Below, piece after piece: positions 27,530 to 37,059 of a DNA stretch of 64,000 nt. Under the pieces are notes generated by a model. The model was given only the letters and a program-made list of their open reading frames with translations. It was not told where the DNA came from and did no database searches. Source of the DNA: Nematocida ironsii (lineage: Eukaryota; Microsporidia); contig LTDK01000041.1 in NCBI GenBank assembly GCA_001642415.1, positions 1 through 64,000 on the forward strand. The letters run 5' to 3'. Numbering within the stretch: the first letter of the stretch is position 1; every line of letters starts with the position of its first letter. Both the position numbers and the translations under genes were made by a program.

Positions 27530-29947
27530 ATGAACGGAGACACAGAGAGTGATGCATTTAATAGTTCATCAGACATTGACAGGATAGAATTAGAAGACTC
27601 AGGGGTAGACCAGAATGAGGATGACTTATTTGGGAATGATTATAGCAAGGATTATGTAGACAATCCATTACTGGACAGGTATGAGACGGAGGATGAGGAG
27701 TATGCACCACCATTAACAAAGAATGAATTTGAGTCAGCCGAGAGGGAAATATCTCAGGCATTAGGGATAGAAGAGGAATCTGAGGATGAGTACTTAGCAG
27801 CAGAAGAGGAGAGTGACTTAAGTAGGGTGGATGAGCCATTGAGTAATTTCAGTCTTTTACAGAAACATATTCATACGGTGGATGTACAGGAGAGGGTTAA
27901 AAAAGAGGTTATGCAATTTTTAAAAGGGAATAAGAAGAAGTATTTAGAGAGTATTAATCAAATGGCATCTCTTAACAGGCAGTCGATATACGTGGACTAT
28001 TTTGAGCTGGAAGCGTACTCTTCTGCCATAGCACTGGCTGCGATTACATTCCCAACACGGGTACTGCCACTTTTTAATGAGGCATTACAGAGTGTGGTTA
28101 GGGGGATATTCCCGAAATATTCATTTATTAAACCAGTGGTTATATTCCGACTGGTTAACATTCCTACGCATGATCATATACGGACACTTAGAAATGCACA
28201 TTTGAATACGCTTGTGCAGGTGAGTGGGATTATCACAAAGAGAAGTCGGGTTTATCCGATCGTATCACTGGTGAAGTATACGTGCCAGAAGTGCAAGGCT
28301 ATTATTGGACCATTCCTTGTAGAGTCAGAAGCACAGAAGCCTAAGCGGTGTACAGAGTGCCAGGGAGCAGGGTCACTCCAAGTGAACCAGTCAGAGACCA
28401 TATACAGAGACTACCAGAAACTTACAATGCAGGAAGTACCTGGGTCGATTCCACCCGGTCGACTGCCCAGGTCAAAGGAGGTCATTCTACAGTATGATTT
28501 AATAGACTGCGTACGCCCAGGGGATGAAATTGAAATAATAGGAACGTATAAGAACACATTCAGTAGTGCCGTTAATAAGTCAGGTATGCCCACATTCTAT
28601 ACGTGTATTGAAGCACTCAGCATAGTAAAGAAAGAGGACGAGTCTTCTGTTATAAACATAACCCCTGAGGATGAGAAGGAGATTCAACGGCTTTCAAGGC
28701 TACCAGGAATACATGAAGTAATAATTAGAAGTATTGCACCAAGCATACACGGCCACTACCAGGCGAAAAGAGCAATTGCCGCAGCCGTATTTGGAGGAGT
28801 TCCAAAACACTCTGAGAATAACCATAAGGTCAGGGGAGACATTAATGTGCTTCTTCTTGGTGACCCAGGAATGGCCAAGTCACAGCTTCTGAAGTACGTC
28901 CAGAGCATAGCACACAGAGCAGTATTTTCAACAGGACAGGGTGCATCTGCAGTGGGTCTGACTGCCATGGTAAAAAAAGACTCAGTCACAAAAGAGTGGA
29001 CACTTGAAGGTGGTGCACTCGTCCTGGCAGATAAAGGTATCTGCTTAATCGATGAATTCGACAAGATGAAGGACACTGACAGAGTAAGTATACACGAAGC
29101 CATGGAGCAGCAGAGTATAAGTATCTCTAAAGCAGGGATTGTAACAAGTCTCCAAGCAAGGTGTGCAATTATTGCAGCTGCTAATCCGATCAGGGGAAAG
29201 TATAACCCATCGTACACCTTCCAGCAGAATGTAAACCTGAGTGATCCAATTATCTCACGGTTTGATGTTATTTGTGTAATACAGGATGAAGGTAACCCAG
29301 AGAAGGATAAAATGCTTGCACAGTTTATAGTGAACAGTCACCGTGCATCAGCAAATGCACCTATAACACCAGAGCCAGACAGGCAGGCAGGGAATGGTGA
29401 AATAATCTCACAGGATATACTGAGAAAGTACATAGCATACGCAAGAGAAAGAATAACCCCAAGAATAGAGAAATTTGACACTGAGCGAATATCTTCACTC
29501 TATGCAACTCTTAGAAAAGAAAGTTCGATCGCCAGAGGTATCCCCATAACAGTAAGACACGTTGAGTCAATGGTGCGTATAGCAGAAGCATCAGCAAGGA
29601 TGCATTTAAGAGAAGTTGTCATGCAGGCTGATATAGACATGGCAGTTGAGGTGGTTTTAGACAGTTTCTGTAGAACACAGAAGACAGCCGTAAGAAGACA
29701 GTTACAGATGAAGTTTAAGAAATACCTCCCAAAGAAAGAAGATTCTCTTATTTCAAGTATTTCCCTGATTAAGTCATTATTCGCACGTGAGGAGAACAAG
29801 CCAAGCAGTGATGGAAGAGTGAAAGTAAAGGAATTTAAGAGTAAAACCTCTTCACTCGGCCTTTCTCATAAAAATATATTTAATACGAGTTTGTTCCAAA
29901 ATGAATTTGTACTTTCTGAGTGTGGTGAGTACATCACCCGAAAATAA
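27530..29947 (+). CDS. MCM2: MCM2 replicative helicase subunit
   Basis: An 805-aa subunit of the MCM2-7 helicase loaded at replication origins. The N-terminus is acidic (about 1-105), as in MCM2. The zinc finger has CQKC (about 251) and CTEC (about 273). The AAA+ core has Walker A GDPGMAKSQ (about 443), Walker B LIDEFDKM (about 505), sensor AAANP and arginine finger SRFD (about 575). GQGASAVGLTAMVKKDSVTK followed by EWTLEGGALVLADKG is the MCM2 version of this region and separates it from MCM3-7. Length is close to yeast Mcm2 minus part of the N-terminal tail. Divergent from NC2-alpha. Confidence 0.96.
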   Translation: MNGDTESDAFNSSSDIDRIELEDSGVDQNEDDLFGNDYSKDYVDNPLLDRYETEDEEYAPPLTKNEFESAEREISQALGIEEESEDEYLAAEEESDLSRVDEPLSNFSLLQKHIHTVDVQERVKKEVMQFLKGNKKKYLESINQMASLNRQSIYVDYFELEAYSSAIALAAITFPTRVLPLFNEALQSVVRGIFPKYSFIKPVVIFRLVNIPTHDHIRTLRNAHLNTLVQVSGIITKRSRVYPIVSLVKYTCQKCKAIIGPFLVESEAQKPKRCTECQGAGSLQVNQSETIYRDYQKLTMQEVPGSIPPGRLPRSKEVILQYDLIDCVRPGDEIEIIGTYKNTFSSAVNKSGMPTFYTCIEALSIVKKEDESSVINITPEDEKEIQRLSRLPGIHEVIIRSIAPSIHGHYQAKRAIAAAVFGGVPKHSENNHKVRGDINVLLLGDPGMAKSQLLKYVQSIAHRAVFSTGQGASAVGLTAMVKKDSVTKEWTLEGGALVLADKGICLIDEFDKMKDTDRVSIHEAMEQQSISISKAGIVTSLQARCAIIAAANPIRGKYNPSYTFQQNVNLSDPIISRFDVICVIQDEGNPEKDKMLAQFIVNSHRASANAPITPEPDRQAGNGEIISQDILRKYIAYARERITPRIEKFDTERISSLYATLRKESSIARGIPITVRHVESMVRIAEASARMHLREVVMQADIDMAVEVVLDSFCRTQKTAVRRQLQMKFKKYLPKKEDSLISSISLIKSLFAREENKPSSDGRVKVKEFKSKTSSLGLSHKNIFNTSLFQNEFVLSECGEYITRK

Positions 29948-30297
29948 ATCGCATGTTGATTATTAATAATTGCATTGTTTAATTATGCACACTTCCATCA
30001 GAAGAATATTTATTTATATATGCTGCATATTCATATACAAATGAGATATATCGGGTTATTTAGTTATAGAAATATACTGAAATTTAAGAATATCGTATAT
30101 AAATGCTTTAATAATCGATATTATCGTATAAATTAGATATAAAAATAGGGTTTAATCGTATTTTTACAGTAAAATCCGTTATAATTTCATATTTATTTTT
30201 GAATTTTTGGTTATTTAAGGATATTTTAATGCAATTATAAGCCATTCAATAAGTGCACAATTTTGGATTATACTCTAAATAATATACGTAATTTATT
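29948..30297. other. Intergenic region, no gene seen
   Basis: AT-rich sequence between the 3' ends of MCM2 and the uncertain minus-strand ORF. It contains a single TATCGGGTTATT box (30050) and short AATATCGTATAAA-like repeats near 30090-30130. No ORF is supported. Confidence 0.4.
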
Positions 30298-30711
30298 TTA
30301 GTTAATTATTCCTTGGATAATGCTTAAATATTCTTTAAATCCTTTGAAAGTTCGAAATTTTTTCTGTGTGCAGATGGCTTTAGTAAGCATAAAAGAAGAA
30401 AAAAAGCACAGAAACCGACTAAAACTGTACGAATCCATTAAAACATTTATTCCTTCATTTCTGAGTCCAGCTATCACACCATTCTCTGTGTACAGACATC
30501 CATTCACTTCTGTTCTTGTTTCATACTGTACCACAGGATATATCACAGACCGTATAAGTACAGTATATACTATACCACAGCATACAGTAGATAAAACTAC
30601 ACTTAAAATACCACAGAAAAGAGTTAAAGTGTCATTTCCAGAAAAATTCAGTTTTACTGCACCGGGTTCATTTAATGCAAATTTAAATTTGAACCCCTGT
30701 TGTAATGGCAA
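30298..30711 (-). CDS. Possible small membrane protein without an ATG start
   Basis: A 137-codon minus-strand frame whose upstream end is a TTG at 30711, with a stop 14 codons further upstream and no ATG before residue about 92. Residues about 27-58 are strongly hydrophobic and the C-terminal half looks globular (VNGCLYTENGVIAGLRNEG). The competing plus-strand frame 30320-30760 has an ATG but would overlap the eL22 start by 56 bp. The minus frame has many more G-starting codons, which favours it. Unrecognised; it may be a real gene with an unusual start, a decayed gene or chance. Confidence 0.35.
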   Translation of the reverse strand: MPLQQGFKFKFALNEPGAVKLNFSGNDTLTLFCGILSVVLSTVCCGIVYTVLIRSVIYPVVQYETRTEVNGCLYTENGVIAGLRNEGINVLMDSYSFSRFLCFFSSFMLTKAICTQKKFRTFKGFKEYLSIIQGIIN

Positions 30712-31064
30712 GAAGAATAATAAATCCAGTTTCAGAAAAAAGAAGAGAACTTACGATTAACTGCAAGGAGATGGTAAAGGATGAACTATTTGACATGGAA
30801 GAATGTGCAAATTTCATTGAAGTAAACAACAAGCTCACCAAGCACAATCCAGAAACCCTTCCAGGTGGTCCAATGAATGTTCTTCTTAAAAAGTCCGAGA
30901 ACAAGATAGTCTTAGACATGGGTGTAGATGTAAGAAAGTTCTATGTTAAACAGCTCTTAAAGAAATACCTCCATAAAAAGGGATTAAATGACTGGATCCA
31001 CATTAAAATAGATTCCGTATCTGGTGAATATGGCCTTCATTACTATAACTTAAATGACGAATAA
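30705..31064 (+). CDS. RPL22: 60S ribosomal protein eL22
   Basis: A 119-aa large-subunit protein. ELTINCKEMVKDELFDMEEC (about 14-33) matches the eL22 start (FTLDC-pvedgi-D); the middle has GGPMNVLLKKSENKIVL, and the C-terminus has FYVKQLLKKYLHKKGLNDWI followed by an acidic end, typical of eL22. The ATG at 30705 is needed to include the conserved first beta strand. The 3' end nearly meets the zinc-transporter gene. Confidence 0.93.
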   Translation: MARRIINPVSEKRRELTINCKEMVKDELFDMEECANFIEVNNKLTKHNPETLPGGPMNVLLKKSENKIVLDMGVDVRKFYVKQLLKKYLHKKGLNDWIHIKIDSVSGEYGLHYYNLNDE

Positions 31065-31128
31065 AAGCAGCCAAGCCATTATTTATTTGTTTTCTTGCCC
31101 TGGTAAATTTCTTACGTATATTTACAGT

Positions 31129-31971
31129 ATGAAGAAATCGAGAGGAGTGTATATTATCCTGTTTAATACAGTATTTTTGCTTTTGATTGAAATAGTAGCA
31201 CACATCAAAAGTGATGCAGTTTCTATACTTGGAGAAGTATTCCATATGACGGGTGATTTGGTTACTGTTGGAGTTGGTCTACTTGCATCTTTTGTCTCTT
31301 CTCGGTATACAGGAGGACCAAATTATACATTTGGACTTGTACGAATAGAAGTATTAGCTGCTGTTCTGTCACTAATTCTTATATGGACACCATCACTGTA
31401 TCTTGTACGCCTGTCTATTTTTAGATATTTCAATCCTCAGAAAATCAATGAAGAGGTCGTTCTAATAACGGGAATTCTGTCGTTTATAATTAACGTTATA
31501 AATTTTTTAGTATCTGTTAAAATGAACAAAAGCTCTAATGCTGATTTAAGCATTACATCAATATACATACACGCATTAAGTGATCTAACCCAGTGTATAG
31601 GCCTTATAGTCAGTGGAGTAGTACTGCACATTAACCCAGAGCTTACTATTGTTGATATACTGGCTGCTGTCTTTTCCACTATTGTATGTTTCTGTGGATC
31701 ATTTGGTTTACTTAAAGAGGTAGTGCATATGCTTCTGGACAGATCTCCTGTTGAGGTAGAAAAAGTCCGACAGAGTATTATGCAGGTAAAAAATGTAATT
31801 GCTATAAATGATATACATTTATGGTGTGTAAACAGAAGTAATCGTGTGTCTATGGTTAATATAACCATGAAACAAGGTGCAGTCCATGAAGATGTACTAA
31901 GAGAGTGTAAAAATGTTCTTAAACAAGAGTATTCTATTACCATGTCAACTGTTGAAATACGCACAGAATAA
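31129..31971 (+). CDS. Cation diffusion facilitator zinc transporter
   Basis: A CDF-family proton/zinc antiporter (ZnT/ZRC1 type), 280 aa from the ATG at 31129. The family's two HxxxD zinc-site motifs are present: FHMTGD in TM2 (H39, D43) and HALSD in TM5 (H148, D152). About six membrane segments precede the cytoplasmic C-terminal domain (DIHLWCVNRSNRVSMVNITM). An upstream in-frame ATG at 31054 would add 25 residues and overlap the eL22 stop by 11 bp; the 31129 start (MKKSRG directly before TM1) is more typical. The His-rich loop common in fungal homologues is absent. Likely in an internal or plasma membrane; direction is not deducible. Confidence 0.9.
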   Translation: MKKSRGVYIILFNTVFLLLIEIVAHIKSDAVSILGEVFHMTGDLVTVGVGLLASFVSSRYTGGPNYTFGLVRIEVLAAVLSLILIWTPSLYLVRLSIFRYFNPQKINEEVVLITGILSFIINVINFLVSVKMNKSSNADLSITSIYIHALSDLTQCIGLIVSGVVLHINPELTIVDILAAVFSTIVCFCGSFGLLKEVVHMLLDRSPVEVEKVRQSIMQVKNVIAINDIHLWCVNRSNRVSMVNITMKQGAVHEDVLRECKNVLKQEYSITMSTVEIRTE

Positions 31972-32326
31972 CCAGAGTTAAAATAACTGTTATTATTGTA
32001 TTTAACAGTATATTTAATAGTATTATTAGATTTACTGTATACAAAGCATTACATACACACAGAATGATAGTTTCTGGTTTAGAGTGCTTTCTGGCTATAC
32101 TATACATATTCGGATTATAATTCTATTCTGTACAGTATAAAATACCACTAACGAATAGAATTTTTATACTTATATCATAAAATACCAAGAAAAATCAGAC
32201 AGTCAGTTATATACAGAAATTCGGGTTATATATAAATGGACTCTTTCTACTATTTCTTATTTAAGTAAATTCTGGTTTTGTTAATCCTTTCATATTCTAT
32301 AATTTTACAAATATTTTATTTCCTGC

Positions 32327-32986
32327 ATGAACTTAATAAAACCACAGAAACGAAATCATCGGCAGAGGGCACATTCCAACCCATTCTCAGACCATAATAT
32401 ATCCTATCCCATGAATCCTTCATTTTTCAATAAAAAAGTGGATATAGTTGATATTGGCTGTGGGTATGGTGGACTTCTGTTCAAACTCTCAGAAATATTT
32501 CCAACTGCTTCAATTCTAGGGATGGAAATACGTGAGAAATTAGTGGATTATGTAGACCTAAAAATAAAATACGAGCAAGAAACAGAGAATAAAGCCAAGA
32601 ATGTTTCTGTTGTAAGAGCTAACAGTATGAAATTTCTTACGAATTATCTTGAGAAAGAGTCAATCCAGAAAATGTTCATTCTTTTCCCAGACCCACATTT
32701 TAAAAAAAAGAAGCATAAAGCCAGAATAATTTCAAAATCTATGCTGGATATTTACCAGTACGTAATACAGCCAAATGGCCATTTATACATATCCACGGAT
32801 GTAGAAGATTTATTTAATTATATGACAATGTGTTTAGAAGAACATCCATTATTTACTAGACTACCTGAAGAAGAAGCAGTAAAGGATCCGCTATACAAAA
32901 TAATAATAGAAACAACGGAAGAGTCTAAAAAAGCAGACATGAAGCATTCAAATAAATTTAGAGCAATATTCAAAAGAATTCCATAG
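32327..32986 (+). CDS. TRM8: tRNA (guanine-N7-)-methyltransferase catalytic subunit
   Basis: A 219-aa SAM-dependent methyltransferase making m7G46 in tRNA (Trm8/METTL1). SAM-binding motif I is VDIGCGYGGLL (about 41-51); ILGMEIREKLVDYV is the acidic loop binding the ribose; LFPDPHFKKKKHKARI is the family hallmark PDPhfKxxHxxRR; LYISTDVEDL follows. The N-terminal basic tail is short. In fungi Trm8 works with the WD40 protein Trm82, which is not in this window. The 5' gap (31972-32326) is AT-rich, with one TTCGGGTTATA box at 32220. Confidence 0.94.
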   Translation: MNLIKPQKRNHRQRAHSNPFSDHNISYPMNPSFFNKKVDIVDIGCGYGGLLFKLSEIFPTASILGMEIREKLVDYVDLKIKYEQETENKAKNVSVVRANSMKFLTNYLEKESIQKMFILFPDPHFKKKKHKARIISKSMLDIYQYVIQPNGHLYISTDVEDLFNYMTMCLEEHPLFTRLPEEEAVKDPLYKIIIETTEESKKADMKHSNKFRAIFKRIP

Positions 32987-33183
32987 AATAAATATTTCTG
33001 TATATTCTTACTGAATACTTCTGTTTATGTTTTGAGTAAATATTTATTGGTTCATTTAACCCTTTCTGTATCATATTTCTTATTGGTACAAGTTTAATCA
33101 GGATATTCCCTTTATTTTTTGTTCAATATTCTTCCTGATTAAATATTCTGTGTATAAAGTCTAGATTGTTCTAGATTTATATA

Positions 33184-33498
33184 ATGTTTGTAGATTACTT
33201 TGGTATTTCACTGCTTAATCTCCTTACGAGTGTAATTGTTATAGTTGCTATTATTGTTGTGCTGTATTTAGTCCTGTGCTGCACTGGCGTGGTATCCTCT
33301 AGTAGTAGCCAGTCTGACCACACTAATATTATTACCAATAACAACAACAACAACAATAACAACACTAGTAATAATACTATGGCAACCAGTTCACAGCAGC
33401 CCAGTGTGGTTGTGGTTAACTCATCTGCTGAACACCACAGAAAGCACCGGCATCATAGGAGCCATTCGTCAAATAGTTCAATAGACCATTCTGGTTAG
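33184..33498 (+). CDS. Small single-span membrane protein with Asn run and His-rich tail
   Basis: A 104-aa protein, unrecognised. One strong membrane segment (about 10-36, LLTSVIVIVAIIVVLYLVLCC), then Ser-rich sequence, a run of nine Asn encoded by mixed AAC/AAT codons, and a His/Arg-rich tail (HHRKHRHHRSH, about 85-95). The tail could bind metal or nucleic acid or be a juxtamembrane basic patch. It is the first of a run of membrane-protein genes reaching 38370. Confidence 0.55.
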   Translation: MFVDYFGISLLNLLTSVIVIVAIIVVLYLVLCCTGVVSSSSSQSDHTNIITNNNNNNNNNTSNNTMATSSQQPSVVVVNSSAEHHRKHRHHRSHSSNSSIDHSG

Positions 33499-33530
33499 TT
33501 ATTATAAAAATAAATTAGTATGCTCATTAA

Positions 33531-34664
33531 ATGCATGTTTATGCGGATATTGTAATAGGAACCTTAACTCTTATGGTTACTGTGATGGGAACTATAAATA
33601 TTGCAAGAGTATTCTATTTACGATCCGAGAGTCTTCAGTTAATTATATATGGTGTTATTCTGTGGTTAATCAGAAATTTGTTTATGTGGTGTGTTTTAAG
33701 GCTGATTCTAACAGACGGTGTACTTCATGAAGTAGTTAAAAGACGTGCATTTAGTGGGTTAATATACTTTGGATATGTGTTCATACGAGAATTACTAAAT
33801 GAGCTTAGAAGTCCTCATAAATTTTATATTCTGAACATTTTCCTTGTAATTGGTAGATGCATATATCCCTGCCTTATAGGTCTATCTGGCTATTCCGTGA
33901 TAAACCTACTTGATAGAGAGAATATCATTAATAGCTCTAAGAATCACGTATTTGCTATATTTGTTCTCTGCACTGCCTGTGGCTTAATCTCCAGAGTATT
34001 GGAAGGAAGTGATTTTGATGGAGAAATAAAAGCAGTCCTACCAGAAGGAGAAGTTAAAAAAACACTTATTGATGTACTTGACAAGACAGTTCCCTTTTCA
34101 TACGAAATAGTCACTGTAAATAACGAAAAGATGGACTGTGACCTGGTTTATGTAGAAACAACAGGATTAGTCACTCTTCTTATACTAAGCCCTACAGTTA
34201 TAAAGATGTACTCTTTGCTAGAGCTGCAAATACTTACCACACACCACGTACTAGAACACACCTTTAAATATAAGTCACTTTTTAGGAGTATTGTGAAAAT
34301 ATTCGAATGGTCTCTTGTGCTTATTAAATTTATTCTGGTGTTTGGCCATCTCTCTAAGAAATCTCCCCTTCTCAGAATTATTATGTGCTTTGAGCTGTCT
34401 GAGATAAACACCCAAATTAAAGTAATTCTTTTTTCTGTTCCATCGTATAGAATAGAAAGGTCAATTGTTAAAAAGATCAAAGACTATGTAAACCTTCCAA
34501 AAAAACTGCCATCTGAAAAGATCGAAAAACTTATAAAAAGAGTAAAACGGCAATCCTTTAGTAGGCACTTTTCCACCAAAAAATATGACTATATCCTGTA
34601 CCAATATACAGACGTGGAGTGGGTTCAAGATATAGGAATAAAAACAGAATCTTCTTCTAGCTAG
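33531..34664 (+). CDS. Multi-span membrane protein, unknown
   Basis: A 377-aa protein with about six hydrophobic segments (approx. 8-28, 36-60, 70-85, 99-125, 140-155, 210-230 and 262-283), a lumenal or cytosolic middle domain (about 165-210) and a basic C-terminal tail (KKLPSEKIEKLIKRVKRQSF, then a Ser run). I considered a degenerate Ste24-type protease (a HHVLEH segment lies at about 239-244), but the HExxH motif is absent. It starts 32 bp after the previous gene on the same strand. Confidence 0.65.
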   Translation: MHVYADIVIGTLTLMVTVMGTINIARVFYLRSESLQLIIYGVILWLIRNLFMWCVLRLILTDGVLHEVVKRRAFSGLIYFGYVFIRELLNELRSPHKFYILNIFLVIGRCIYPCLIGLSGYSVINLLDRENIINSSKNHVFAIFVLCTACGLISRVLEGSDFDGEIKAVLPEGEVKKTLIDVLDKTVPFSYEIVTVNNEKMDCDLVYVETTGLVTLLILSPTVIKMYSLLELQILTTHHVLEHTFKYKSLFRSIVKIFEWSLVLIKFILVFGHLSKKSPLLRIIMCFELSEINTQIKVILFSVPSYRIERSIVKKIKDYVNLPKKLPSEKIEKLIKRVKRQSFSRHFSTKKYDYILYQYTDVEWVQDIGIKTESSSS

Positions 34665-34719
34665 CAGCATATAGGCTCTGTGCATAGATTTCAGTAAATA
34701 TTCATTCATTTTTATTTTT

Positions 34720-35427
34720 ATGTTTCTTCAGTGTGTGTGTCTTCTCCTGTCTGTTCTTGTTTCTTACATAGCAGTGGCAGCATGCAGTCTGTATAAACTA
34801 ATTATCATTCAGATTAACACTAAGAAAAGATACATGTCAGAACGGGTATCTTTAATTAAGTCTGAAGAAATAGTGGTTTCTGTTTTATTACACACAGGAA
34901 TATTCATTTTATTTATTATTGGTGTTAAGTATTATGCAGTGCATCCAGAAATTACACCAAATGATTACATCTGTGCATATTTAGGAATTAGGAATATTTT
35001 AGAAGAGTACAAGCAAAGAGAAGTACAGATAATTCTTAATGACCTATTAGAAAATGCATTTATATATAGTATATATTGTGTTAAAAATGCACATTCATAC
35101 TTTAATAGGGCACTGGACATATTTATATCTGTATATCTTGTGAGTAATCAATTTATTCCTATTTCAAGCTATTTCAGTACTTTTAATTTACAGAAGTATC
35201 ACAAAACCATATTAAACCAAAGGAAGTTCATTGTAATATGTATAAATGCATGTGTTTACCTTATAAAAAGAATAATTCTACATATTTTAATGAGAAAAAA
35301 TAGTATTTTTTTAAATTATGTATTCATGACAGAGAATAACAGCAAAAAGAGTATAAATTACATATCCGTTTCAATAATACTTATTCAGGCACTGCATATA
35401 AGAAAGATTCTTGAGTATATGATATAA
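34720..35427 (+). CDS. Membrane protein, unknown
   Basis: A 235-aa protein, unrecognised. The N-terminal hydrophobic segment (about 3-28) could be a signal anchor; others lie at about 52-72, 128-150, 170-192 and near the C-terminus. Many Lys/Arg and Ile/Tyr residues fit local AT-rich coding. It lies 55 bp after the 377-aa membrane protein, in the same direction. No conserved motif is seen. Confidence 0.6.
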   Translation: MFLQCVCLLLSVLVSYIAVAACSLYKLIIIQINTKKRYMSERVSLIKSEEIVVSVLLHTGIFILFIIGVKYYAVHPEITPNDYICAYLGIRNILEEYKQREVQIILNDLLENAFIYSIYCVKNAHSYFNRALDIFISVYLVSNQFIPISSYFSTFNLQKYHKTILNQRKFIVICINACVYLIKRIILHILMRKNSIFLNYVFMTENNSKKSINYISVSIILIQALHIRKILEYMI

Positions 35428-35631
35428 CCTAAAATTTATGGCAGATTTTATAATAATCAATAATAAAATCATAAAATAAAATAATAAATTTGCTAGCTGC
35501 TCTACCTTAAACAACCTTAAATATCAAATTTCCAATAGTACTGTAATTTTCAAGCTGTGCCTCTTCCCATAGAATATTATTTTATGTTGTCAGTTAAAAT
35601 TTATAAAAATATTTTTATAAAAAGAAATCAA

Positions 35632-36948
35632 ATGGCCGGAAGTGCTTCAGGAATTGCTGCCACAGCATCTAGCCAAGCAGAAAGATTTATTAAAATTCCA
35701 GCGGATAATATATATGTGTACAGATTGGATTTTAAACAGATTATATCCAAGCTGTTTTCATCTGTATACACAGATGAAAAAGATGGCTTTATATACAATA
35801 GCGTAAAGATCAGATTCTTTGAGTTTAGTATTATAGGATTATTAGCTTTTGTGATGTTATTTCAGTTGTACACGTTTATTAACAACAAGCCTGTTATAGA
35901 TTTAGAAATAAAAGGATTTAGAGGAGAATATGACTCTCCCTTTCAGATGAACGATGAACAAAAAAAAATCAGAGAAAGAATGGACTATGCAATGTTCAGT
36001 CTTGCTAAAGACAAATCAGACAAAAATGAACACTTGTCATTTGATATAAATCATTTGATTAAAGGAATGTCTCGTGAATTATCAGCTGAAGCATGTGCAC
36101 TGAGTATGCCAGAGTATATTGCTAAGAAATTCTCAGCTGAATCTGGCAGTATATTAAAAACTATATCAAGTTTGGCTATAGTATTTATATTCTTTATTAG
36201 AGGGACGGGTATATGTAGTAATGCGTTTACAGCTATGTTACAGTCAAATACATTCTTCGGTGCATTTATTGTTGGATTACAAATTGCAATACATCTATCC
36301 ATATTTACTATATTTATAATAATGATATTTGACAAGAAAGGTACTGTAGTTGGTACACTAATTGTTGGACTTACCAATATCATTACATACGGCATTGCTT
36401 GTGTTATTAACGGAATTCAAATTGCAATTAATGATGTTATATTCGCAATATTTTCCTCAGATATGTTTAAAAATGTATTTTTTGCATTTTCTGGTATAGT
36501 GTTACATGGAATGTTGAATTTGGCATTGGAAATAGTAACAAGCCCTGATGCCGATTCTATAGTAGCTGCTAAGGGAATGGGTAATTATACTGCTGTTGTT
36601 AAGAATGCTAATGAGTTAATTAAATATAAAACCTCAGCAATAAAAACGCTGGGTTTAGATGGGGGATGGAATGATCTTTGGGATAGTGATATTAGATGTA
36701 TAGAGGTATGTAATGCATTAAAAGGTAATTTTTATGTATTTATAGGATTTATACTTCTTTCCTACATTATTATTTATGAAGTTGATATGACATGGACTTA
36801 TTATACACTATTATACGCACCAAGCATGCAGCCATTCACTTATATTCGTGAAAATATAACTACAGAATGGATTGTTAGATTTAAAGTAGTTTCATACATA
36901 CTTGTTTTATTTGGATGCTGGTTTTTATTCTTTAAATTCCCCATGTAG
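35632..36948 (+). CDS. Multi-span membrane protein, unknown
   Basis: 438 aa from the ATG at 35632 (MAGSASG). The open frame extends upstream to a GTG at 35557, and another ATG at 35584 would give a Lys-rich leader; 35632 is preferred because it opens with a typical Ala/Ser-rich cytosolic N-terminus. About seven hydrophobic segments: about 66-84, 182-200, 208-240, 245-270, 275-300, a pair near 365-385 and 415-436. A charged extramembrane domain (about 90-175) sits between TM1 and TM2. Not recognised. Confidence 0.7.
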   Translation: MAGSASGIAATASSQAERFIKIPADNIYVYRLDFKQIISKLFSSVYTDEKDGFIYNSVKIRFFEFSIIGLLAFVMLFQLYTFINNKPVIDLEIKGFRGEYDSPFQMNDEQKKIRERMDYAMFSLAKDKSDKNEHLSFDINHLIKGMSRELSAEACALSMPEYIAKKFSAESGSILKTISSLAIVFIFFIRGTGICSNAFTAMLQSNTFFGAFIVGLQIAIHLSIFTIFIIMIFDKKGTVVGTLIVGLTNIITYGIACVINGIQIAINDVIFAIFSSDMFKNVFFAFSGIVLHGMLNLALEIVTSPDADSIVAAKGMGNYTAVVKNANELIKYKTSAIKTLGLDGGWNDLWDSDIRCIEVCNALKGNFYVFIGFILLSYIIIYEVDMTWTYYTLLYAPSMQPFTYIRENITTEWIVRFKVVSYILVLFGCWFLFFKFPM

Positions 36949-37059
36949 AATAGGTCCGTAAATAACTGAAATTCACATAGAAATATTAAAAATAAATTCA
37001 ATTTTATGTGATTTACTTACAATATAGATAATTTCTTAATAGACCAGTAAATTTAAGAA

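Noticed and set aside
33531..34664. Ste24-type CAAX protease
   Set aside because: Only a HHVLEH segment is present; the catalytic HExxH and downstream Glu are missing.
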